Part shown: positions 1-10,174 of the stretch, in pieces
Layout: each line of letters opens with the position of its first letter
Numbering within the stretch: position 1 is the first letter of the stretch
DNA from: Candidatus Saccharibacteria bacterium
GTDB lineage: Bacteria; Patescibacteriota; Saccharimonadia; Saccharimonadales; Saccharimonadaceae
NCBI GenBank assembly: GCA_016699895.1
Contig: CP064991.1
Span: 685,074-749,073 of the forward strand
DNA: 64,000 nucleotides
Direction: 5' to 3'
Position numbers and translations under genes: made by a program
The notes under the pieces: generated by a model
What the model was told of the DNA's origin: nothing
The model's database searches: none
What the model saw: the letters and a program-made list of their open reading frames with translations, nothing else

Positions 1-4
1 GACC

Positions 5-2158
5 TTGCTTATGGTTTTCGTGTTAGTATATCTGCTCCTCCTAGCATGGCTCGCAGTCTCGCAAAAGCCAGTCAAAGCAGAAAATTGGCTGCTCTTTGCA
101 ACAACTATTGCCATTGCTGGCTGGATAGGAACCATCTTTGGCCTGCAAACAGATGCCGGCACTAGCGTAGAATATGCTCGTCTCGTCTTTGCCCTAGGAA
201 TTTGGTCAATTATCCTTCCAACGCAGCTGATTAGCCTGATGGTGCTCAAGCGTTCGACCACCAAAGAGGTCATAGCGATTTCCAGCGTCATAGGTATCGC
301 CATTAGTGTACTATGTTTGTCTGGTACGGGTGTCATAGACGGTGTCACGATCGACCAAAAGGGCCAGATTCCGATTCCACAGTACGGCATCCTGGCTCCG
401 GTATATGCAGCCAGCATAATCGCAGCACTGCTCGCAATCAGCCTATTAGTAACCCGCGGCGCAGTGTGGGGCACAAAGAAATCTCGCGAACAGATGCGGG
501 TCGTCGGGTTCTCGATGCTAGCAGCCACACTAGTCGCCATCGCTACAAACTTTGCATTGCCATTCCTCACACAAAACACAGAAAGTGCGTTACTAGCGCC
601 CATAGCCGCTCTTATTATGATCAGTGGCCTGCATTATTCCATAGCTAAACAAGGATTATTTGACTTTAAACAAGCCGCCATGCGCACGATGGTATATTTA
701 TTGGTTCTCAGCACGCTCGCTGGCATTTATTTTGGGTTAGCATATCTGTTGTCCGTCGTGTTGTTTGCTGGGCGTTCGCCAACATACGATATTGATTCAA
801 GCCTCATTAATGTCATTTCTGCGCTGCTACTGACTTTTTTGTTCCAGCCTGTCAAACATTTTTTCGACCACCTGACAAACCGTCTGTTTTACCACGGCGA
901 GTACGACCCCGAAACATTCTCTCGTGAATTTGGTATGATTTTGTCTTACGATACTGACTTGCGGCTACTACTTCGCAAGGCTGGCAATTACATAGCGGAC
1001 AGCCTCAAGGCGGAATCTGTATTCTTCTTGATCGTAAGGCGGGGAACATTTGGATCCGCCAGCACTGCAAAATCATCCTTGTCCGAGACAAATATAGCCA
1101 AAATCACAGCCTATTACAAAAAACATTTCAAATTTCCCGAGATCATGCGGGCTGATGTCGTCGAATCCGAGGAAGTCCGCCGCATATTAGAAATTCATCA
1201 CGTCTATATCGCACTGCCGCTCATGCTCCAGGATCAAGTGATCGGCTATCTGTTCATCGGCGAACACAAGAGTCGTGGTTACACTATGCGCGATGTGCGC
1301 GTGATCGAGTCTATCGGCAACGAACTCGCCATCGCCGTTCATAACTCGCTATCGGTCGAGGAAATCCGCGAACTAAATGAGAGTCTCAAACACCGGGTCG
1401 ACGAAGCTACGAGGGAAATCCGCCAAAGTAACCGTCGGCTGCAGCAACTAGACAAGGTCAAAGACGAGTTCATCTCGATGGCTTCGCACCAGTTACGTAC
1501 ACCGCTAACTAGCATCAAAGGCTACCTTGACACCGTCTTGCAAGGCGACCTAGGGCACGTCAACTCAACCCAGCGCGTCATGCTATCAGAAGCTTTCATC
1601 TCGAGCGAACGCATGGTGACGCTCATCAATGACTTTTTGAACGTCTCGCGTTTACAGATCGGAAAATTCGTTATTGAACGGCGCGACGGCGATCTAAAAG
1701 AAGTCGTGCGCGACCAGATCGACATGTTACGCAACCTAACCGAACAACACCGACTCCAGATCAAAGAACACATCGATGACAACGTTCCTACGGCATATAT
1801 TGACATCGAAAAGTTGCGCCAGGTGATCTTGAACTTTATCGATAATGCGATCTATTATTCGAAACCAGACGCCCCAATTTACGTCAGCCTAACCAAAGAA
1901 AACAACCATATAGTATTTACGGTCAAAGACTCCGGAATTGGCGTGCCAGAATCTGAAAAATCTCAGCTATTCAGTCGATTTTTCCGCGCTAGCAACGCTC
2001 GTCAACATCGTCCCGACGGCACGGGCGTCGGGTTATTCCTAGCGAAAAAGGTCGTCACCCTGCACGGCGGCCAAATCATCTTTGAGTCAGAAGAAAACAA
2101 AGGTAGTACCTTTGGCTTTCGCATTCCGATCAATAGCAAAAAAGAAACACCTCATTAG
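5..2158 (+). CDS. Membrane sensor histidine kinase (N-terminal multi-TM, GAF-like, HisKA, HATPase)
   Basis: The product is a hybrid-free sensor kinase that should autophosphorylate and pass phosphate to a response regulator. The first ~225 residues are hydrophobic and form about seven membrane helices, as in 7TM-type sensor kinases. A further membrane pair follows near 230-285, then a GAF-like region at ~300-450. The H-box reads SHQLRTPL with the phosphoacceptor His at about residue 495. The ATPase domain has an N-box (NFIDNAIYYS), G1 (DSGIGVP) and G2 (GTGVGLFLAKK). The frame is open to the left edge, so the true start may lie outside the window; TTG at 5 and ATG at 11 are the first starts available. 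A second kinase and a response regulator follow on the same strand, suggesting one signalling locus. The input signal cannot be told from sequence. Confidence 0.85.
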   Translation: MLMVFVLVYLLLLAWLAVSQKPVKAENWLLFATTIAIAGWIGTIFGLQTDAGTSVEYARLVFALGIWSIILPTQLISLMVLKRSTTKEVIAISSVIGIAISVLCLSGTGVIDGVTIDQKGQIPIPQYGILAPVYAASIIAALLAISLLVTRGAVWGTKKSREQMRVVGFSMLAATLVAIATNFALPFLTQNTESALLAPIAALIMISGLHYSIAKQGLFDFKQAAMRTMVYLLVLSTLAGIYFGLAYLLSVVLFAGRSPTYDIDSSLINVISALLLTFLFQPVKHFFDHLTNRLFYHGEYDPETFSREFGMILSYDTDLRLLLRKAGNYIADSLKAESVFFLIVRRGTFGSASTAKSSLSETNIAKITAYYKKHFKFPEIMRADVVESEEVRRILEIHHVYIALPLMLQDQVIGYLFIGEHKSRGYTMRDVRVIESIGNELAIAVHNSLSVEEIRELNESLKHRVDEATREIRQSNRRLQQLDKVKDEFISMASHQLRTPLTSIKGYLDTVLQGDLGHVNSTQRVMLSEAFISSERMVTLINDFLNVSRLQIGKFVIERRDGDLKEVVRDQIDMLRNLTEQHRLQIKEHIDDNVPTAYIDIEKLRQVILNFIDNAIYYSKPDAPIYVSLTKENNHIVFTVKDSGIGVPESEKSQLFSRFFRASNARQHRPDGTGVGLFLAKKVVTLHGGQIIFESEENKGSTFGFRIPINSKKETPH

Positions 2159-2235
2159 TCGTTGACTCGTCGCTTTTTATGCTAAAATAGACATAAGCTT
2201 TTACGAAAGCAAGTTATCTGGTATGATCCCGAAAG

Positions 2236-3456
2236 GTGGGCAAAACGTTCAAGAGTTTCTTTAAGAAAAAGCAACGTCATGGTAAAAAATCTGGTAATTC
2301 CGGATTAGCAAGCCAGTCTGATGCTGTTATTAACACCATTTCTGATGGCGTCGCAGTCATTGATCGAGATGGTGTTATCAAGCTGTTCAATAAATCTGCC
2401 GCAGACATGACCGGCTGGGCAGTCGAAGACGCCTTGGAGCTAAATTTTAATAGTATTTTTCAATTCTTTGACGCTAGCGAACATCCGATCGACAACCAAC
2501 ACAATCCGATTTTGATTGCCATGGGCGCAGCTCGACCGGCCAAACTCGACGATGTCTTGCTAAAGACCAATTCTAGTAAATATATCCAGATCGGTATCCA
2601 GGCCACTCCAATCGGAAGCGACGCAGACGACAAACATTCAGACGAGCCGACTCGGCCAAACGTAGCAGTAACCTTCAGGGATATCACCGCCCAGCAAAAA
2701 GAACTCCGTCAGCAATCTGATTTTGTTAGCACCGCTAGCCACGAAATGCGCACGCCTGTCGCTATTATCGAAGGCTATCTCGGCATGCTAATTAACCCAG
2801 CGACCGCAACTGTCGATGCACGTGGACTGACCTACGCCCAAAAAGCTCACGAATCAGCCCAGCATCTCGGCCATCTATTCCAAGATCTCCTCGATGTCAC
2901 CAAACTCGACGATAATCGCATGCGTAACACCCCGATCCTAGTCGACGCTGGCGCCGCCGCACGTCAAGCGGTCGATCAATTGCAGAGTCAAGCAGCAGCG
3001 AAAAACTTGAAACTGACGTTCGAAGCAGCCGGCCAACTGCAACCAATGTATATAATTTACGCTGATATTGACCACCTCCAAGAGGTCCTCGACAATCTGA
3101 TCAGCAACGCGATCAAATATACCAAAGAAGGCTCGATCAATGTTTCAGTAGGCGAGGAAAACCAAAAGGTTCGCATATCTGTCAAAGACACCGGTATCGG
3201 CATACCGTCAGAGGACGTTCCGCATCTGTTCCAAAAATTCTATCGCGTCGATAGCAGCGACACGCGCGAGATCGGCGGCACCGGACTAGGACTTTATCTC
3301 ATTAAAAAATTAACCGAATATATGGGTGGTCGAGTCGGCGTGAATAGCGAATATGGTCAAGGTTCAACGTTTTGGGTAGAATTTGATCGTCTCAACCGCG
3401 AACAGGCTCTGGCCAAAGCCCGCGAAATAAAAGCGAGGGAGCGTCAAGGATTATAA
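2236..3456 (+). CDS. PAS-domain sensor histidine kinase (soluble)
   Basis: This 406-residue kinase has no obvious membrane segment. A lysine-rich N-terminus is followed by a PAS domain (~25-150: INTISDGVAVIDRDG then a GW..ED loop), a HisKA H-box (SHEMRTPV, His about 169) and an ATPase domain with NLISNAIKYT, DTGIGIP and GTGLGLYLIKK. The start chosen is GTG with AAAGG immediately upstream. A plausible promoter (TTGACT, then TAAAAT at 2183-2188) lies in the 77-bp gap after the first kinase. The basic N-terminus could hold it at the membrane, which is inference. It precedes a response regulator by 50 bp and is its likeliest partner. Confidence 0.85.
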   Translation: MGKTFKSFFKKKQRHGKKSGNSGLASQSDAVINTISDGVAVIDRDGVIKLFNKSAADMTGWAVEDALELNFNSIFQFFDASEHPIDNQHNPILIAMGAARPAKLDDVLLKTNSSKYIQIGIQATPIGSDADDKHSDEPTRPNVAVTFRDITAQQKELRQQSDFVSTASHEMRTPVAIIEGYLGMLINPATATVDARGLTYAQKAHESAQHLGHLFQDLLDVTKLDDNRMRNTPILVDAGAAARQAVDQLQSQAAAKNLKLTFEAAGQLQPMYIIYADIDHLQEVLDNLISNAIKYTKEGSINVSVGEENQKVRISVKDTGIGIPSEDVPHLFQKFYRVDSSDTREIGGTGLGLYLIKKLTEYMGGRVGVNSEYGQGSTFWVEFDRLNREQALAKAREIKARERQGL

Positions 3457-3490
3457 TTATGGTGTACTTTACAGGGCAGAAAAACATTAG

Positions 3491-3496
3491 TATAAT
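3491..3496 (+). promoter_or_regulatory. -10 box (TATAAT) of the response regulator gene
   Basis: A perfect TATAAT lies 9 nt before the ATG at 3506. Transcription from it would begin at or within a few bases of the start codon, so the mRNA would be leaderless or nearly so. The same arrangement recurs at many genes in this window. Confidence 0.6.
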
Positions 3497-3505
3497 GGGG
3501 GGCAG

Positions 3506-4591
3506 ATGACTAAAATTCTATTGGTTGAAGACGACAAGGCTCTGCGCGAGATTTATGGCGTTAGACTACTAGCCGAGGGTTACGACATCGTCAGCGCTGG
3601 CGATGGCGAAGAAGCCCTGACCTCCGCTATCAACGAACATCCCGACCTGATCGTGAGCGACGTTATGATGCCAAAAATTAGTGGTTTCGAGATGATCGAC
3701 TTGCTCCGTACTAACGAAAAAACTCGTGATATAAAGGTAATCGTCATGTCGGCCCTCGGTGGTGAATCACAAAAGGAGCGTGGCCGTTCACTCGGTGCTG
3801 ACCGTTATTTAGTAAAATCTCAAGTCGGCATCGAAGATGTTGTCGCCACCGTCAAGCAAGTCCTAGCCGAACCGCCCAGGCAAGCTTCCGCCCCAGCTGG
3901 TGCTAATCCAGCAACGCCAACACCGGTCCCAGCACCAACTACGGTACCAGCTGCTACTATGCCAGCCGCGGGTCAATCAGCTTTCAATCCTGTCCAGGCT
4001 ACTGCTCCGAGTACCGTCACTGGCACAGATCAGCCTAGCTTACCAAATACACCTCTTTCGGTTCCAACTGTCATGAACCCGGCCCCAGCGCCGGCACAGA
4101 CTCCATTCACGCCAGCACCAGCCGCCGGTCAATCATTGCCACCAATTCCATTGCCGTCGACTCAACCGCCAGCTCAGACTCAGCCCATAGCGCCGGCACA
4201 ACCAGCCCCACAACCCGTTGCGCCTCAACCGCCTCAGGTTATTGAACCGACGACTACCGTACAGCAGCAACAGCCATCAACCGCTCCTGTAGCACCTACC
4301 GCTCCGGCCGCAGCACCGCCTAGCGCTACGCCAGCTGTCGGCGGTGTCAAAGTGATCCAACCAACTGGCGTCTCAATGAGTCCGAAAATCAATATTGATG
4401 ATCTGCTCGCCAAAGAAGAAGCCGTTGAAATCGCTCCGGGTCTGAATATGAACGCTACCGTTCCTACCGCGGCACCCGTTGAGGCTGCTGAACCAACTGG
4501 TACGCCAGCTATCTCAATCGGTCAAAACGGTGTAATTGATCTCGATGCCGCTACAACTGAAACTGCTAGCACTTTTCCTGCCAGCTCGTGA
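3506..4591 (+). CDS. Response regulator with a long Pro/Ala-rich C-terminal tail
   Basis: Residues 1-120 are a standard receiver domain: acidic pair EDD near residue 8, phosphoacceptor Asp at about 52 in VSDVMMPK, and the conserved Lys in YLVKSQ. No DNA-binding domain follows. Instead there are about 240 residues very rich in Pro, Ala, Thr and Gln, ending in a small acidic and hydrophobic region. This should be disordered, so output is more likely through protein contact than transcription; that is inference. A TATAAT box at 3491-3496 stands 9 nt before the ATG, and a G-rich stretch lies between. It is probably phosphorylated by one of the two kinases upstream. Confidence 0.85.
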   Translation: MTKILLVEDDKALREIYGVRLLAEGYDIVSAGDGEEALTSAINEHPDLIVSDVMMPKISGFEMIDLLRTNEKTRDIKVIVMSALGGESQKERGRSLGADRYLVKSQVGIEDVVATVKQVLAEPPRQASAPAGANPATPTPVPAPTTVPAATMPAAGQSAFNPVQATAPSTVTGTDQPSLPNTPLSVPTVMNPAPAPAQTPFTPAPAAGQSLPPIPLPSTQPPAQTQPIAPAQPAPQPVAPQPPQVIEPTTTVQQQQPSTAPVAPTAPAAAPPSATPAVGGVKVIQPTGVSMSPKINIDDLLAKEEAVEIAPGLNMNATVPTAAPVEAAEPTGTPAISIGQNGVIDLDAATTETASTFPASS

Positions 4592-4603
4592 TAGAATGGG
4601 CAT

Positions 4604-5281
4604 ATGCGATTAAACAAATTTGTAGCTACTGCTACTGGTAAGTCACGACGCGAAGCCGATCTGTTAATTGCATCTGGGCGAGTCCGCATAGATCAGAGAA
4701 CCGCCACGATTGGCGACCGCGCGCCCGACAATACCGCTGTTTATCTCGATGACAAAGAGCTGCACCTACCCGCCGAATCTACCGTCGTCATGCTGAACAA
4801 GCCAGTCGGCTACGTCAGCTCCCGGCGCGCCCAGGCTCGCGATGCCCGAACTTTGTATGAACTACTGCCGCCCGAGCTCCATCAGCTCAAAACCGTCGGA
4901 CGTCTAGATCAAAACAGCTCTGGTCTAATTTTGCTGACCGATGATGGGGATTTTGCTTTTCGCATGACTCATCCCAAATTTGTCAAAGTTAAGATCTATG
5001 AGATTCAGCTCGACTGCCCATTAGAACCCTTGCACCAACAGATGATTTCTGACTTTGGCGTCGATCTCGAGGACGGTAAATCAAAATTACTGCTCGAAAG
5101 TCTAGACGATCGACGACTCAAATGGCGCGTCACCATGAGCGAAGGTCGCAATCGCCAGATTCGTCGCACGTTTCGAGCCCTAGGCTACACCGTCGTCAAG
5201 TTACACCGAACACATTTCGGCAACGTTACGTTAGGCAGCTTAAAGCCAGGGCAGTGGAAAAAACTCGATAAAGTGATATAA
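4604..5281 (+). CDS. rluB: RluB/RsuA-family rRNA pseudouridine synthase
   Basis: This enzyme isomerises a specific uridine in rRNA to pseudouridine. An N-terminal S4 RNA-binding domain (residues 1-60, starting MRLNKFVATATGKSRREAD) is followed by the catalytic domain, with the family motif GRLDQNSSGL carrying the catalytic Asp at about 102, and a C-terminal EGRNRQIRR motif. Length (225) is normal. The -10-like TAGAAT (4592-4597) abuts the stop of the preceding gene and is 6 nt from the ATG. Assignment to RluB rather than RsuA or RluE is by general resemblance only. Confidence 0.85.
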   Translation: MRLNKFVATATGKSRREADLLIASGRVRIDQRTATIGDRAPDNTAVYLDDKELHLPAESTVVMLNKPVGYVSSRRAQARDARTLYELLPPELHQLKTVGRLDQNSSGLILLTDDGDFAFRMTHPKFVKVKIYEIQLDCPLEPLHQQMISDFGVDLEDGKSKLLLESLDDRRLKWRVTMSEGRNRQIRRTFRALGYTVVKLHRTHFGNVTLGSLKPGQWKKLDKVI

Positions 5282-5292
5282 TTATACACGCT

Positions 5293-6858
5293 ATGCGAGA
5301 GCCCAATCTTTTAGCACGCCAATTCGCCGATCAGTTACGGGCTATCAACGATACGAAAAAACGCGAGCAGTCTGCGCTCGAAACTGCCGAGAAACTCCAC
5401 GTTTCTACCGCCGGAGCTGGGCTAACCTTTCTCTACGAGAGCCTACGCAATGCTTCGGAAAACGCCGACGAGAAATTATTGCTGGAACGGGCGGTGCGCC
5501 GCTTTTTCAAACGAGCCTATTTAACCCCAGACAACAGCAGCCTGCGCGATGCTGGCACCGAACTCGTCACCGAGCTCACGTTGGCTGGCTATCTGGAAAA
5601 CGATAGTATTCCACTAGCTGTCATCGATTCAATCACCGATATTGCCAAGGCCTATTCAACCACCCGCAAAAAATTGCTAGAACGTTTCCCGCGCGACACG
5701 GTCGAGCGCTGGACGCTGGAGCCGATGGCGGCTGCCATCGAGGCGCAGCTACGCGACCATCGATTGGGTCTAGCGTTCACCGATCTAGCCTATAATTATT
5801 TCCTCAGCGCCATTGACGCCGACAAGTTCTTTGGCGGCAAAAAACCCGCTAGCTACGAGGCGATTTTATTCGTCGCTGTCAGCAGCGCCCTCACCAAAAA
5901 TGATTCGGCTGCTATCCGATTCAACCTCCTCAGCCGTTACCAGATTTCGCCGTCTCGTGCCGTTGATTTTGCCAAATTCAATACTCAGATTGATCAAGTA
6001 TTCACCAATCCGGCGCTCGAACGAGTCAAACATCTCGTCGATCGCCACGGTGCGCCCTTACGTATTTTGCTCCGCAGTATGAACGGCAATGACAAATTGG
6101 CCGACCACATGCTCAGCGAAAAAGCGTTTCTCGGACCTTATGATTCTGCTATTTCTGAATCATACACCAGCGTCAGTGAGAGTATCAGCCGCGGTATTTT
6201 TCGTAGTGTTATATTCCTGATTATCACCAAATTTATCATCGGTGTTGGTATCGAAGTGCCGTACGATCTGATGGTTAATGGTCACATCGGGTGGCTTGCG
6301 CTATCTGTTAACTTGCTGACTCCGCCACTCTATATGATCGCTTTGCGTTTAACGCTCCTCATGCCATCAGCTGAAAACACGCGCGCCTTGCACCGCGAAA
6401 TTACGCGGATCTTGTTCGAGCCAGTCCCGACCAAACCATTCCTCGGCGTTCGACCGAAAAAGAAATTTAGCGCCGGCTATAATATTGCCTATGCATTGGC
6501 TATCATTGCCGTTTTCGGTGGATTCGGCTATCTATTGGTCCAATATGCACGATTTGAATGGATCCATCTAGGTATATTCTTCTTCTTCATCAGCACAGCT
6601 AGCTTCCTCGGCTTCCGCTTGTCTCGGGCTATTCGCGAAATCGAGGTCGGCGAAGAAGCCCAGACCAGCGTTACTATGCTCCGCGATTTCCTCTATATGC
6701 CATTCGTCGCTGTCGGCCGCCGCATTAGCGAAACCTACGCCCAGTTCAATATCATCTCGCGCTTTCTCGATATGTTCGTCGAGCTGCCGCTCAAAACCAT
6801 CCTTGGTTTTGTCCGGCAATGGGGCAGCTTTCTCAGTGCTAAAAAAGATAGTTTCTAG
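5293..6858 (+). CDS. Hypothetical membrane protein
   Basis: The family is not recognised. The first ~300 residues are charged, helical and soluble-looking. The C-terminal half carries about four membrane segments near residues 305-328, 333-357, 396-418 and 423-443, followed by an arginine/phenylalanine-rich amphipathic tail. The -10 box TATAAT (5277-5282) overlaps the stop of the upstream gene and is 10 nt from the ATG. The gene ends in a 4-bp convergent overlap with the next, minus-strand gene. A large cytoplasmic N-terminal domain anchored by a four-helix membrane module is all that can be said. Confidence 0.75.
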   Translation: MREPNLLARQFADQLRAINDTKKREQSALETAEKLHVSTAGAGLTFLYESLRNASENADEKLLLERAVRRFFKRAYLTPDNSSLRDAGTELVTELTLAGYLENDSIPLAVIDSITDIAKAYSTTRKKLLERFPRDTVERWTLEPMAAAIEAQLRDHRLGLAFTDLAYNYFLSAIDADKFFGGKKPASYEAILFVAVSSALTKNDSAAIRFNLLSRYQISPSRAVDFAKFNTQIDQVFTNPALERVKHLVDRHGAPLRILLRSMNGNDKLADHMLSEKAFLGPYDSAISESYTSVSESISRGIFRSVIFLIITKFIIGVGIEVPYDLMVNGHIGWLALSVNLLTPPLYMIALRLTLLMPSAENTRALHREITRILFEPVPTKPFLGVRPKKKFSAGYNIAYALAIIAVFGGFGYLLVQYARFEWIHLGIFFFFISTASFLGFRLSRAIREIEVGEEAQTSVTMLRDFLYMPFVAVGRRISETYAQFNIISRFLDMFVELPLKTILGFVRQWGSFLSAKKDSF

Positions 6859-7742
6859 AATATCTTGGCGACATCATCTAGTACTAGTTCAGGAATCTCG
6901 TCAAATGGCAAGCCTTCGGTCAACTCGTCCATCAATAGTCCGTCTTTGGCTGCTGGTAGGGTTTTAAGGCTCTCATTACCGGCCCAGCGCGATACGCTCG
7001 ATTGATAGGCCCGACGCATAACATCATACACAAATCTATAGGCATCTATCTCTGCTATCGTATATCGATGACGCAGACTATGATCTGAATCAAACGTCGC
7101 CATCGCTGGCTCATCAATAATCTGCTGCACATGAGCTAGCTCATGAAGCAATATCAACTCTAGTGGATCGCGACCCGGCAAAAAAGCATGCTTGAATACT
7201 GTTACTCCGGGATTCATGCGTAGTTCATAGGCTATCGGACCCCAATTAGTTGGTACGTCGATTGTCGTTTTTGGCATCACCGCCATAGCATCAACCGTCA
7301 ACTCTCCAGATGCTTTACGGCTAGGATCTGAAACAATACGTCCTGCACTAAATGTTTTCTGCCTAATTTCTGCAATAGCGTTTCTCACTAATACATCAGG
7401 ATCGACAGCCACTTCGTACGTTTTTAACCAATCGCTATGATTAGATTGCTGCTCCCCACCCATATACACCGACGAATCACCAAACACCATGACCTCATGA
7501 TCGCGCCTCAATGTCATCATTGGCAATGCCTCTCTAGCGATTTGACGCCTAGAAAGTTCGATACGACCATGATTATTATTAGGAATCTCTAGCCTATTAA
7601 GATACGTTTCTATTCGACCTATGCGCTCCCTCAACTGGGGTGGGGCGGTCTCCCGGGCCGCCCCGAGCAGGCTCGCCGCCTCTGAGCAGCTGTCATCTAA
7701 CAACCTTTTATCTGCTCTGGCTTGTTTCGAGATAAAGTTCAT
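6855..7742 (-). CDS. Putative zinc metallopeptidase-like protein (HELAH motif)
   Basis: This 295-residue soluble protein has an HExxH signature (HELAH) near residue 201 within LLHELAHVQQ, the usual zinc-binding helix of many metallopeptidases. A conserved-looking Glu (IAEIDAYRF) lies about 30 residues later and could be the third ligand. No signal peptide is visible. The N-terminal 150 residues are not recognised. The gene converges with its left neighbour by a 4-bp overlap and diverges from der on its right, with about 87 bp between starts. A peptidase function is inferred from the motif alone; the protein could be an inactive scaffold. Confidence 0.65.
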   Translation of the reverse strand: MNFISKQARADKRLLDDSCSEAASLLGAARETAPPQLRERIGRIETYLNRLEIPNNNHGRIELSRRQIAREALPMMTLRRDHEVMVFGDSSVYMGGEQQSNHSDWLKTYEVAVDPDVLVRNAIAEIRQKTFSAGRIVSDPSRKASGELTVDAMAVMPKTTIDVPTNWGPIAYELRMNPGVTVFKHAFLPGRDPLELILLHELAHVQQIIDEPAMATFDSDHSLRHRYTIAEIDAYRFVYDVMRRAYQSSVSRWAGNESLKTLPAAKDGLLMDELTEGLPFDEIPELVLDDVAKIF

Positions 7743-7828
7743 CTTACCATTTTATCATATTTATGCTAATTAGTCAATATTTACCTCTTGAAAATATCCG
7801 CTGGTTCTGGTACAATTATACCCATATT

Positions 7829-9219
7829 ATGGCGAGTAAATTACCGACTGTTGCTATCGTAGGCCACGCAAATGCGGGAAAGTCTTCGCTATTTAACCGA
7901 CTCGTACGCTCGAAACAGGCGATTGTTGCCGCCGAAGCTGGCACAACGCGCGATAACGTCATCGGCACTGTTGACCTCGGTGACCGTCAGTTTAGAGTCG
8001 TCGATACCGCCGGCCTCAAACCTGCCGAGGATGAATTTGAAGCCTCGATCCAAGACCAAATCGCCGATGCTATCGAACTAGCCGACGCCATCGTATTGGT
8101 TATTGATAGCACCAATTACCCCGACCAAAAAGACCGTGACCTCGCCAAAAAGATCCTACGTGGACAGAAACCAACCTTTCTAGCCGTCAACAAAACTGAT
8201 TTGAAAGAGAGCCTGCCGGCTGACGAATTTCGTCGCCTCGGCATTAAAAATATCGTGCCGATTAGCGCCGAGCATAACAGCGGTGTCCGCCGACTCGTCG
8301 ACCAGCTAGCCGAAACCCTGCCAAAAGCCAAAGAAGTCCAGGAGGACGATATCCTCCGAATCGCCCTGATCGGTCGACCAAATGTCGGTAAATCTCATCT
8401 GTTCAATCGCCTTGCCGGCAAACAGCAGGCCATCGTCGCACCCATCGCTGGCACTACCCGCGATGTGAACCGCGTCTCTGTCCGCTATCACGGTCAAGCT
8501 ATCGAACTGCTCGACACAGCTGGTGTGCGTCGTTCTGGCAAGATCGAACGTGGTATTGAAAAATTCTCGGTGCTGCGCACTGTAGCGATGACGAGGCCGA
8601 TATTTGCTTGCTCCTCATGGACGTCAACGAACTGAGCACCGGTATCGATCAAAAGCTCGCTGGCATGATCGCCGAAGCCGGCAAAGGTCTCGTCATAGTG
8701 GTTAGCAAATGGGACAGCGTCGAAGGCAAAGACGCCTTTACTCGTGACGCGCTGGCACCACAAATTATTGCAAACTTCGATTTCGTGCCGTGGGCGCCAT
8801 TGATTTTCACCAGCTCCGTAACTGGACAGAACGTTTCAAAATTATTTGAACTAGTTAGCCAAATTGCTACCGAACGTAACCGCACGATCAAGACCCGCAA
8901 ACTAAACGATTTGTTGCAAAAAGCTATCCTACGTCATCCGCCAGCTGGTCTAAAAAACACTCATCCGAAATTCCGCTATATTGTCCAAACTGATCATAAT
9001 CCACCTTGGTTCGTCATCTATGGCAGCAATTTCAAATTTATCCACTGGTCATACAAACGCTACATCGAGCGCCAGTTCCGCGAGGAGTTTGGTTTCGGCG
9101 GCACGCCAATCAAATTCAGTTTCCGCGACGAGAAACAAATCAAGGCCAACAAAGAACGTACTGCTCAGGGCCTTGAACCTGTAACCAAAGCCTACAAACA
9201 GACCAAAGACGACCAATAG
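7829..9219 (+). pseudogene. der: Ribosome-assembly GTPase Der, interrupted by an apparent frameshift
   Basis: Der has two tandem GTPase domains and is needed for 50S subunit assembly. The first domain starts VAIVGHANAGKSSLF, the second has GRPNVGKS, and the C-terminal KH-like domain ends near 9219. The reading frame breaks between 8582 and 8589: frame 2 carries the protein through ...VLRTVA, and frame 1 resumes with DDEADICLLLMDV. A few missing bases would restore the family length. Since Der is essential in bacteria this is more likely a sequencing or assembly error than true decay. The ATG at 7829 is chosen over an upstream ATG because TACAAT (7811-7816) sits 12 nt before it and the conserved protein begins there. 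Confidence 0.85.
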
Positions 9220-9229
9220 ATCAAATACG

Positions 9230-10147
9230 ATGGAATTTCCAAAAGACAGAAGCGACCAAGATCGGACCCACGAAGGATCTCCTCTAGAAATCCTCAATAG
9301 TGATAACACTACAGAGACTGTCAATCACATCGTAACGCTATACCATGTCGGCGACTACGAAGACGCCGAGGACCAGCTGGCTGATCTATTGCTCGACTGG
9401 AGCGGGCGAACCTTTGATCTCACCTGTTACGGGCAATTATTAGACGGCCGAGCCAATTGGAACCCCGATAGCGCTACTGGCGTCTTCGATTGTCCAGCCG
9501 TGTTCCAACGACCAGCCATCATTGACGACAAACTACACCTAGTATTTTGGCCAGAGTCGAGTATCGTCACTAATCCAGACGGTAGTCAAACTGCTACGGC
9601 TGAAATCGTAACCGAAAAAGGCGATCTGTTAAATCTGCAGTATGGCACAGCTATAAAAATCGAGTCTGTAGTCGATTATACCGACAAAGCCTACACAGAT
9701 CATCTGGCAGCCAAGGCTCACCGCATGATGTCCCTAGCGGTCAATCGTATCAGCCTTTCTGATCTAGACCGATTAGATCAGATCCGTGAAACAGCTGACG
9801 CTATTAGGGATGACGAGGAAATAGCCGCCTATAATGTCATTTACAAAAATCGCATCATGGAGCTATCACCACGTCGCTATTTTACAGCTCCACCAGCGGA
9901 TATGCCTTTTGTCACCGGCCTGTGTTTATCGGATAACACCTCAGAGACCACTATCAAAGGTATGTTCTCTGGCCTAGTCATGATTGAGGAACTCGATACT
10001 GACCACCAGCCCAACATCGCTAGTTTATGTATAAAACTCTTGTCCACTAACGGCAGGGGCGAGGTCATCGAGCGTTATGCGCCGCTATCTAATCTCATAC
10101 ATCCACCTGTTTGCGACTGGACCGATGCCGACCGAACGATAGATTGA
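9230..10147 (+). CDS. Hypothetical protein, 305 aa
   Basis: No family is recognised. The protein is acidic and soluble-looking, with no membrane segment or signal peptide. An N-terminal helical part (residues ~20-60, VNHIVTLYHVGDYEDAEDQL) precedes a beta-rich region containing a possible N-x-D rich loop. It follows der by 10 bp and precedes pth by 27 bp on the same strand, so it is probably cotranscribed with der. Confidence 0.65.
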   Translation: MEFPKDRSDQDRTHEGSPLEILNSDNTTETVNHIVTLYHVGDYEDAEDQLADLLLDWSGRTFDLTCYGQLLDGRANWNPDSATGVFDCPAVFQRPAIIDDKLHLVFWPESSIVTNPDGSQTATAEIVTEKGDLLNLQYGTAIKIESVVDYTDKAYTDHLAAKAHRMMSLAVNRISLSDLDRLDQIRETADAIRDDEEIAAYNVIYKNRIMELSPRRYFTAPPADMPFVTGLCLSDNTSETTIKGMFSGLVMIEELDTDHQPNIASLCIKLLSTNGRGEVIERYAPLSNLIHPPVCDWTDADRTID

Positions 10148-10174
10148 TAGCAGCCACTGTAGTAGAATAGATAT

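Noticed and set aside
7763-7828. Longer N-terminus for Der
   Set aside because: The added residues precede the family start and overlap the -10 box at 7811.
8608-9219. Separate gene for the second part of Der
   Set aside because: It lacks its own start signals and is the direct continuation of the second GTPase domain.
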